Origin: Bradyrhizobium canariense
GTDB taxonomy: Bacteria > Pseudomonadota > Alphaproteobacteria > Rhizobiales > Xanthobacteraceae
Direction of reading: 5' to 3'
DNA length: 64,000 nucleotides
NCBI RefSeq assembly: GCF_900105125.1
Contig: NZ_LT629750.1
Location: 6,599,001-6,663,000 of the forward strand
Of this stretch, positions 57,892 through 64,000 are shown piece after piece; positions within the stretch are counted from its first letter, which is position 1; every line of letters starts with the position of its first letter. Position numbers and translations under genes: made by a program. The notes below the pieces were generated by a model that ran no database searches, was not told the origin of the DNA, and worked only from the letters and a program-made list of their open reading frames with translations.

Positions 57892-58425
57892 ATGCGACTC
57901 TCTACACTTGGTATTGCCATGGCTGCGCTGGTAGCGTCGTTCGCAAGTGCCAATGCACAGCAGCCGGTTCCTGCCGGTATTTTGGAATGCCAGGGCGGCC
58001 AGAATGTTGGCTTTGTCGTCGGCTCGGTGACCAGGCTCGATTGCGTGTTCAGAAGCGAAGGCCGGCGGCCTGAGGCTTATGCCGCGACCGTTCGCCGGAT
58101 CGGCGTGGACCTCGGTTTCACCCAACAGACCCAGTTCTCCTGGGCGGTGAGTGCGCCGAATGCCACATTGGCACGCGGCGAACTCGCCGGCACTTACGGT
58201 GGGGTCGGCGCCAACGCGTCGGTCGGCGTAGGTTTTGGTGGCAATTTCCTGGTCGGTGGCCCGGGGAATGCCTACGGCTTGCAGCCGGTGAGCGTGCAAG
58301 GCCAGACCGGGTTGAACGTCGCGGCGGGAATTGCCGGCATCGAACTGGAGCCGGTCGGGTTCGCCCGTCATGCCTTCCATCGGCACCATCGCCATCATCA
58401 CTACGTGCATCATCGTCACGGCTGA
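57892..58425 (+). CDS. DUF992 secreted protein with His-rich tail
   Basis: 177 aa. Signal peptide (LGIAMAALVASFASANA), DUF992 core (GILECQGGQNVGFVVGSVTR, GVDLGFTQQTQFSWAVSAP, GVGFGGNFLVGGPGNAYGLQ) and a C-terminus with about 12 histidines in 20 residues (HRHHRHHHYVHHRHG), which may bind metal. Paralogue at 58690 lacks this tail. Function unknown. Confidence 0.85.
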   Translation: MRLSTLGIAMAALVASFASANAQQPVPAGILECQGGQNVGFVVGSVTRLDCVFRSEGRRPEAYAATVRRIGVDLGFTQQTQFSWAVSAPNATLARGELAGTYGGVGANASVGVGFGGNFLVGGPGNAYGLQPVSVQGQTGLNVAAGIAGIELEPVGFARHAFHRHHRHHHYVHHRHG

Positions 58426-58490
58426 AGAAATCCAAAATCGACCAAGGAATTTGGCCAAGGAATTCGGCCAAGTAATCGGCTGAGGGAAGA

Positions 58491-58515
58491 GGCCCGCGCA
58501 AGCGGGCCTTTTTTT
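58491..58515 (+). terminator. Rho-independent terminator
   Basis: GGCCCGC GCAA GCGGGCC followed by TTTTTTT: a perfect 7-bp stem, tetraloop and T-tract, 65 bp behind the first DUF992 gene, which makes the second DUF992 gene a separate unit. Confidence 0.92.
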
Positions 58516-58689
58516 GTGACGGGTCTGTCACGTTTTGAAACGTGCCGCTTGAGCGGCGGCCTGGATCAAGGCGCGGCAAATGTGGCACGGCTGCCCATGT
58601 TGTGTCATAGAGAAGGAGGAAAGCGTCATGGGGTATGGCGCTTCCGTGACTCTCTGCTCGCATCACATTCATCAGCCGGAGACTTCTTC

Positions 58690-59175
58690 ATGCGCCGCTC
58701 ATTCATCCTTGCCGGCATTGCCGCCGGCATGCTGCTTGGCTCCTTCGCTGGCGCCACCGCGCAGCAGCCGATCCAGCGTGTTCAGGTCGGCGTCCTTGAA
58801 TGCCGTGGCGGCGCAAGCATTGGCTTCATTGTCGGTTCGGTAACCAATCTCGGCTGCGTCCTGCACGTCGATGGCATGCCGGAGGACCGCTATATCGCGA
58901 CCATCCGCAAGGTCGGTGTCGACCTCGGCATCACCCAGGAGTCGGCGCTCGCCTGGGGCGTCTACGCGCCGGTCGCCCGGCTCGGTACCGGCGATCTCTC
59001 GGGCGATTACGCCGGCGCCCAAGGCAGCGCGACGCTCGGTGTCGGGGCCGGCGGCAATGTGCTGGTCGGTGGTTCGAACAATTCGATCGCGCTGCAGCCG
59101 CTCAGTCTGCAGGGCCAGGTCGGTATCAATGTCGCGGCCGGGCTGGAAAGCCTGGAACTTCGGCCGGGAAGGTAA
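58690..59175 (+). CDS. DUF992 secreted protein
   Basis: 161 aa. Signal peptide (FILAGIAAGMLLGSFAGATA), core VGVLECRGGASIGFIVGSVT, KVGVDLGITQESALAWGVYA, GGNVLVGGSNNSIALQPLSL. Tandem paralogue of the 57892 gene without the His tail. Function unknown. Confidence 0.85.
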   Translation: MRRSFILAGIAAGMLLGSFAGATAQQPIQRVQVGVLECRGGASIGFIVGSVTNLGCVLHVDGMPEDRYIATIRKVGVDLGITQESALAWGVYAPVARLGTGDLSGDYAGAQGSATLGVGAGGNVLVGGSNNSIALQPLSLQGQVGINVAAGLESLELRPGR

Positions 59176-59360
59176 GGCAGCGCCTCGCTATCATCGGGTC
59201 GCGCCTGGCGCCGACCCGATGGCTTGCGCTCACGGCGTCCGGTGTCATTCACCGACAATGCACCGCAGCGACCTTTTTCTGACTTGCCAAATCCCTGAGG
59301 TAGGCGGAGCATCCATTCGCCGACCCAATCAAGGGCCGAGCTCCAGATGAGGAGGCGGCA

Positions 59361-61412
59361 ATGGGACAAGACGTCAGTAGTCCCCGCGGTCCACGGTGCA
59401 TTGCATTGGTGGGCCCTTTCCAAAGCGGTAAAACCACACTTCTAGAAGCAATACTGGCGCGTACGGGTGCAATCCCCCGCGCCGGGAGTGTCGAAGCCGG
59501 AACCTCGGTCGGCGACGCCAGCCCCGAAGCGCGACGCCACAAGATGGGCGTCGGCTTAAGCGCGGCCACGACCAGCTTCATGGACGACAGTTACACCTTT
59601 ATCGATTGTCCCGGTTCGATCGAATTCGTGCACGACATGCGCGCCGCGATCCCGGCGGTCGATGCCGCGGTGGTGGTCTGCGAAGCCGACGAGAAAAAGC
59701 TGCCGCAATTGCAGATCATCCTGCGCGAACTCGAAGATCTCGGCATTCCGCGTTTTCTTTTCCTCAACAAGATCGACCGGGCCAACAAGCGCATCCGCGA
59801 GACGCTCGCGACGTTGCAGCCGGCTTCGCGGGTACCGCTGGTGTTGCGGCAAATTCCGATCTGGAATGGCGACCTGATCGAAGGTTTCGTCGATCTCGCG
59901 CTGGAGCGCGCCTTCGTCTATCGCGAACACAAGCCTTCCGAGGTCATGGCGCTCGAAGGCGGCAATCGCGACCGTGAGAAGGAAGCGCGCTTTTCGATGC
60001 TGGAAAAGCTCGCCGATCATGACGACGCGCTGATGGAGCAGTTGCTCGAGGATATCCAGCCGCCGCGCGACGCGGTGTTCGACGACCTGGCCCGCGAATT
60101 GCGCGAAGGATTGATCTGTCCGGTGCTGCTTGGCTCGGCGGCGCGCGAGAATGGCGTGCTGCGCCTGTTGAAGGCGCTGCGGCATGAAGCGCCCGGCGTG
60201 GCCGCGACCGCAAAACGTCTCGGCGTGTCTTCATCGACCAAGGATGCGCTGGGCTATGTGTTCAAGACCATGCATTTGCAGCACGGCGGCAAATTATCGC
60301 TGACACGCCTGCTCGCCGGGCATCTCGACGACGGCGCGACACTGCAATCCTCATCCGGCGAGAGCGGACGGGTATCCGGAATCCTCTCCGTCAACGGCAC
60401 CCATGACAGCAAGCGCGCCTCCGCCGAGGCCGGCGACACGGTTGCGCTGGGCAAGCTCGATGCCATCAAGACCGGCGATACGCTCACGAGCGGCAAGACG
60501 GCGCCTTCGGCTTTGGTGCACGTCGAGCCGACGCCTCCGGTATTGGCGATGTCGCTTGCGGCGACGGATCGCAAGGACGACGTGAAGCTCGGTCAGGCCT
60601 TGTTGCGGCTGAACGAGGAAGATCCTTCGCTGACCATGATCCAAAATCAACGCACCCACGACACCGTGCTGTGGGGGCAGGGCGAGATGCATCTGCGCGT
60701 CGCGCTGGAACGCCTGCGCGAGCGCTTTGGCGTCAACGTCAAAGCGCATCCGCCGGCGATCGGTTACCTGGAGACGATCCGCAAATCGATTACCCAGCGC
60801 GGCCGGCACAAGAAGCAATCCGGCGGCCACGGCCAGTTCGGTGATGTGGTGCTGGAGGTCAAGCCGGTGCCGCGCGGCAGCGGTTTCGAATTCCACGAAA
60901 CGGTGGTCGGCGGCGCGGTGCCGCGGAATTATATCGGCGCAGTCGAGGAGGGCGTGGTTGATGGCCTGTTGCGCGGGCCGCTCGGCTTTCCCGTCATCGA
61001 TGTTCACGTTACGCTGACCGACGGCTCCTATCACAGCGTCGATTCATCGGATCTTGCGTTCCGCACCGCGGCGCGGGTCGGCGTCAGCGAGGCGCTGCCG
61101 CAGTGTCAGCCGGTGTTGCTGGAGCCGATCCACGTGGTCGAGATCGTGTGTCCCAGCGATGCCACCGCCAAGGTCAATGCCATCCTGTCGGCAAGGCGTG
61201 GTCAGATTCTCGGCTTCGATACCCGCGAGGGCTGGCCGGGATGGGATTGCGTCCGGGCCACCATGCCGGAGGCGGAGATCGGCGACCTGATCGTCGAATT
61301 ACGGTCGGCGACGGCCGGCGCCGGCAGTTTCACCCGGCAGTTCGATCGCATGGCAGAGGTCACCGGCCGCGCGGCCGATCAGATCATCGCTGCGCATCGG
61401 GTCGCGGCGTAG
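59361..61412 (+). CDS. Elongation factor G-like GTPase (divergent, FusA2-type)
   Basis: 683 aa with all EF-G domains: G1 LVGPFQSGKTTLLEAI, G3 FIDCPGSIEF (canonical EF-G has DTPGH), G4 LNKIDRAN, domain II, domain IV (GGHGQFGDVVLEVKPV, AVEEGVVDGLLRGPLGFPVI) and V. The altered G3, where the catalytic His is replaced by Ser, suggests weak or different GTP hydrolysis. Such second EF-G copies act in ribosome rescue or unknown roles. Clear GAGGAGG ribosome binding site. Confidence 0.9.
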   Translation: MGQDVSSPRGPRCIALVGPFQSGKTTLLEAILARTGAIPRAGSVEAGTSVGDASPEARRHKMGVGLSAATTSFMDDSYTFIDCPGSIEFVHDMRAAIPAVDAAVVVCEADEKKLPQLQIILRELEDLGIPRFLFLNKIDRANKRIRETLATLQPASRVPLVLRQIPIWNGDLIEGFVDLALERAFVYREHKPSEVMALEGGNRDREKEARFSMLEKLADHDDALMEQLLEDIQPPRDAVFDDLARELREGLICPVLLGSAARENGVLRLLKALRHEAPGVAATAKRLGVSSSTKDALGYVFKTMHLQHGGKLSLTRLLAGHLDDGATLQSSSGESGRVSGILSVNGTHDSKRASAEAGDTVALGKLDAIKTGDTLTSGKTAPSALVHVEPTPPVLAMSLAATDRKDDVKLGQALLRLNEEDPSLTMIQNQRTHDTVLWGQGEMHLRVALERLRERFGVNVKAHPPAIGYLETIRKSITQRGRHKKQSGGHGQFGDVVLEVKPVPRGSGFEFHETVVGGAVPRNYIGAVEEGVVDGLLRGPLGFPVIDVHVTLTDGSYHSVDSSDLAFRTAARVGVSEALPQCQPVLLEPIHVVEIVCPSDATAKVNAILSARRGQILGFDTREGWPGWDCVRATMPEAEIGDLIVELRSATAGAGSFTRQFDRMAEVTGRAADQIIAAHRVAA

Positions 61413-61446
61413 GGGTTTCGGGGATCATGTCCTTGAGGCAGGGATC

Positions 61447-62241
61447 ATGATCCCCAACGCCACCGATTTGGCCCTGAAGATGCGGCGGCTCACCCAATGG
61501 GTGGACAGCCAACGCCAGCCCGCGAGCCTCATTCGAAGGCAATTCCACGGCGGATCACTCGGCAATTGCTATGTGACGATCGATCTCGATCGTCAGACCC
61601 CTTTCGCATCCTCCAACCTCAATCGCGTCTATATGTGCGGTGCTGAACCGGGAATGTCGTCCCAAGGCGTCGCCCGGCTGATCGATCTGTTCCTGACCGA
61701 AGGCGTCAAGCGCTTCTTCGTCTGGCTCAGCCCCGGTCCGGACATGGATCTGGCGCGCGGCTGGCTCGAGCAGCACGGGTTGTCCCGCATCCGGCGCACC
61801 GGCTATCCGACCCTGTGCCGCACCGGCCATGCTCCCGTTCCATTCAACACCGATCTCGAAGTCCGCGAGGTGAGCGCGGACGAGATAGCTGATGCCAGCG
61901 ACCAGCTCGGCGAAACGCTGTGGCCGGAATATACGAGATGCGCGGGAAGGGAGAGTTTTTTTCATTACATGGCTTTTGACGACCGCCGACCGGTGGCCAT
62001 TGCGGCGCTCTGTATTTTTGAGGACATTGGATATCTCATGGCTGCCGCGACCGCGGAAAGTCATCGCAAGCGCGGAGCCCAGCAGGCACTGATCGCGAAA
62101 AGGGTCGAACGCGCGGAACGGTCCGGCTGTTCGATGCTGGTGTCCGAAACCCTGTATATGATCGAGCACTCCTACCGGAATCTGCAACGCGCCGGCTTTG
62201 TCGAGGCGTATGAAAAAGAAATCTACGAATGGAACGCCTGA
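61447..62241 (+). CDS. GNAT-family acetyltransferase
   Basis: 264 aa, roughly a tandem layout: an N-terminal half with degenerate GNAT features (MSSQGVARLIDLFLTEGVKR) and a C-terminal GNAT core (YLMAAATAESHRKRGAQQAL with the acetyl-CoA loop, SYRNLQRAGFVEAYEKEIY). Substrate unknown. Follows the EF-G gene by 34 bp and precedes the YoaK gene by 15 bp, likely one operon. Confidence 0.85.
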   Translation: MIPNATDLALKMRRLTQWVDSQRQPASLIRRQFHGGSLGNCYVTIDLDRQTPFASSNLNRVYMCGAEPGMSSQGVARLIDLFLTEGVKRFFVWLSPGPDMDLARGWLEQHGLSRIRRTGYPTLCRTGHAPVPFNTDLEVREVSADEIADASDQLGETLWPEYTRCAGRESFFHYMAFDDRRPVAIAALCIFEDIGYLMAAATAESHRKRGAQQALIAKRVERAERSGCSMLVSETLYMIEHSYRNLQRAGFVEAYEKEIYEWNA

Positions 62242-62256
62242 GAGCCGAGCGGCGCC

Positions 62257-62898
62257 ATGCTTAGTTCGCGCCGCAACGCTGCGCTGGCCTGTGCGTTGAG
62301 CGCGCTGGCCGGCTATGTCGATGGCATCGGCTTTCTGCATCTCGGCGGCCTGTTTGTTTCCTTCATGAGCGGCAACTCGACGCGGCTGGGCGTTACCCTG
62401 GCCGAAGGTCATTGGCGCAGCGCAGCCGAAGCGGCCGGCCTGATCGCGCTGTTTGTGATCGGCGCGGGCGCCGGCAGCCTGATCGTGCTCGGCCGTGAGC
62501 TCTACTGCCAGTGCTGGGTGCTGCTGACGGAAGCGTTGCTGCTCGCCGTTGCCGGGCTTTGTCACGCTTTCGGTTTGTCGGGTAGCGCGATAGCGGCGAT
62601 CGTGCTGGCGATGGGGCTGGAAAACGCGGTGTTTCAGGCCGACGGCGGCGCGGGGCTCGGTCTCACTTACATCACGGGCGCGCTGGTCAAAACAGGTCAG
62701 CTCGCAGCCGCGGCGCTGTGCGGCGGCCCGCGCTGGGCCTGGGTGCCGAACCTGCTGTTGTGGGCGGCGCTGGTGGCGGGTTCGGTGGTGGGCGCGCTCG
62801 CCTATCGCTGGATCAGTCTTGCCGCGATCTGGTTCGCTGCGGCGATGGCGCTGGCCCTGAGCGGCATGGTTTTCGCAGCAGCGAACCGACAGGATTGA
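62257..62898 (+). CDS. YoaK family (DUF1275) membrane protein
   Basis: 213 aa, six predicted helices. Family signatures GYVDGIGFLHLGGLFVSFMSGNST, GLENAVF and TYITGALVKTGQ. Small-molecule export is assumed for this family but substrates are unknown. Confidence 0.88.
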   Translation: MLSSRRNAALACALSALAGYVDGIGFLHLGGLFVSFMSGNSTRLGVTLAEGHWRSAAEAAGLIALFVIGAGAGSLIVLGRELYCQCWVLLTEALLLAVAGLCHAFGLSGSAIAAIVLAMGLENAVFQADGGAGLGLTYITGALVKTGQLAAAALCGGPRWAWVPNLLLWAALVAGSVVGALAYRWISLAAIWFAAAMALALSGMVFAAANRQD

Positions 62899-62928
62899 CA
62901 GCGAGCGCGGCTTGGCCGATTTGAAAGA

Positions 62929-63771
62929 ATGACAATCGGGACCAAACTCCGCGGCGCATGTTTGATCGGATGGCCGGCGGCGCATTCGCGTTCGCCGTTG
63001 ATCCATCATTACTGGTTGAGGACGCTGGGTATCGAGGGCGGCTACAACATCGAAGCCATTCCGCCCGAAGGCTTTGCCGAATTCGTGCTGCGTCTGTCGA
63101 GCCACGGCTTTGTCGGCGCCAACGTCACCATTCCGCACAAGGAGCGCGCGCTGGCGCTGTCGACGCCGGATGCGCGCGCCCACGCGGTCGGCGCGGCCAA
63201 TACGCTGTGGTACGAGAATGGCGAGCTGCGCTCGACCAATACCGATATCGAAGGTTTCATCAATAATCTCGACGCCTGCGCGCGCGAATGGGACGCCGTC
63301 ACCGATGCGCTGGTGCTGGGCGCTGGTGGCTCGTCACGCGCCGTCGTGTTCGGCCTGATCGAGCGCGGCATCAAGCGCGTGCATCTGGTCAACCGCACCA
63401 TCGATCGCGCACGCGCGCTTGCGGATCAATTCGGCGCCAGCGTTCAACCCGCGGCGTGGGACGCCATTGGCGATCTGCTGCCGGGCATGGGGTTGCTCGT
63501 CAACACGACGTCGCTTGGGATGCACGGCCAGCCTGCGCTGGAGGTCGACGTGAGCCGGCTTCCTTCGCATGCCGTGGTTGCCGATCTCGTCTACGTGCCG
63601 CTGCATACGCCGTTGCTCTTGGCGGCGCGGGCACGCGGACTGCAGACCGCTGACGGGCTGGGCATGCTGCTGCATCAGGCGGTGCGCGGGTTTGAACTGT
63701 GGTTTGGACAGCGCCCGCAAGTCACGCCCGAGCTCCGTGCGCTGGTCGAGGCTGATCTCACGAAGGTTTGA
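62929..63771 (+). CDS. aroE: Shikimate dehydrogenase
   Basis: 280 aa. Reduces 3-dehydroshikimate with NADPH. Shikimate site SRSPLIHHYW, catalytic Lys in NVTIPHKE, Asn/Asp in AANTLW and STNTDIEGF, NADP loop LVLGAGGSSRAVVFGL and VNRTIDRARAL. Preceded by the YoaK gene by 30 bp. Confidence 0.96.
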   Translation: MTIGTKLRGACLIGWPAAHSRSPLIHHYWLRTLGIEGGYNIEAIPPEGFAEFVLRLSSHGFVGANVTIPHKERALALSTPDARAHAVGAANTLWYENGELRSTNTDIEGFINNLDACAREWDAVTDALVLGAGGSSRAVVFGLIERGIKRVHLVNRTIDRARALADQFGASVQPAAWDAIGDLLPGMGLLVNTTSLGMHGQPALEVDVSRLPSHAVVADLVYVPLHTPLLLAARARGLQTADGLGMLLHQAVRGFELWFGQRPQVTPELRALVEADLTKV

Positions 63772-63833
63772 CACCGGAATAGAGTGGAAGCTACGGGGTC
63801 TGCTGCTAAGTGAAGCACCCCGGAGACCCAATC

Positions 63834-64000
63834 ATGCCCCGTCATACGTTCACGCGCCCCCTCATCGCCATTGCGATGGTCGCAGCTTCATCGATCTATG
63901 CGCTCGCCCAGCAGCCGCCGACGCCGTCGCGGGTCCGCGGCACCATCGAGGCCGTTGACGGCGATCAACTGACTGTCAAGTCGCGCAGCGGCGACGATGT
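63834..64000 (+). CDS. Secreted protein, partial (runs off the window)
   Basis: First 55 residues: signal peptide (LIAIAMVAASSIYALAQQPP) and RVRGTIEAVDGDQLTVKSRS, the start of a small beta-barrel (DUF5666-like) domain. The family is often misnamed a transporter permease in rhizobial genomes, but the protein is soluble after cleavage. Confidence 0.65.
   Translation, partial: MPRHTFTRPLIAIAMVAASSIYALAQQPPTPSRVRGTIEAVDGDQLTVKSRSGDD

Noticed and set aside
61555..63183. Open frame of 542 codons opposite the GNAT, YoaK and aroE genes
   Set aside because: Spans three real genes on the other strand and encodes an Arg/Gln-rich product; shadow.

Overview
The window looks like a chromosomal segment of an alphaproteobacterium of the Bradyrhizobium / Rhodopseudomonas group (Nitrobacteraceae). 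Grounds: high GC coding sequence, rhizobial-type housekeeping proteins (long UvrB, L25/CTC with an Ala-rich tail, RibH2 under an FMN riboswitch, alphaproteobacterial HisRS), and many dispersed palindromic intergenic repeats (the ends read CGTCATTCC...GGAATGACG or CGTCATTGCG...CGCAATGACG). I see no tRNA, rRNA, CRISPR array, prophage or symbiosis genes.

Layout. 1-1913: a minus-strand MarR / OmpR-type response regulator / histidine kinase operon with a perfect inverted repeat over the first start codon. 2205-9763: ilvE, hisS, a 4-OT tautomerase, a FlK-like thioesterase, proC, a YbjN protein, a Glyoxalase_8-Lon N-domain fusion, and an FMN riboswitch in front of ribH2. 9979-18926: a form I aerobic CO dehydrogenase cluster in the order coxC-M-S-L-D-E-F-G. 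CoxL carries the AYRCSFR active-site loop, and two 12-bp direct repeats spaced 21 bp lie between the MHYT-LytTR regulator gene and coxM, a good candidate LytTR operator. 18927-20331: a repeat-rich, nearly gene-free stretch with an orphan coding fragment and copy A of a ~0.5 kb structured repeat. 20332-32866: prs, a lipoprotein gene, the overlapping lgt-midA-pgeF operon, a dienelactone hydrolase, ubiK, rplY, pth, ychF, two MaoC-like proteins and small membrane proteins. 33027-36578: NTF2-like proteins, a MetX-like secreted hydrolase and small proteins.

36579-41552 is the accessory region: copy B of the structured repeat (inverted relative to copy A), an 846-bp IS5-family element with a frameshifted transposase, then a visibly AT-richer, tightly coupled three-gene operon. 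Its genes are (i) a two-TM protein with a PLD-like C-terminal domain lacking HKD catalytic motifs, (ii) a GHMP-fold protein resembling beta-RFAP synthase, a methanopterin-pathway enzyme with no partner pathway here, and (iii) a fusion of a HAM1/ITPase-like pyrophosphatase, a UPF0200-like P-loop nucleotide kinase and a C-terminal helical domain. I know of no described system with this composition; it is the best candidate here for a new nucleotide-based (possibly defence or signalling) system.

41644-64000 returns to core-like content: uvrB (with a palindromic repeat translated in frame), a periplasmic alkylsulfatase, a LysR regulator whose ribosome binding site sits in a long hairpin, glutathione transferases (one broken by a 1-bp frameshift), a HAD phosphatase / Cys-rich CWC / aldo-keto reductase run, a PAS membrane protein, an aspartate-type aminotransferase, two DUF992 proteins, a divergent EF-G, a GNAT protein, a YoaK protein, aroE and the start of one further secreted protein.
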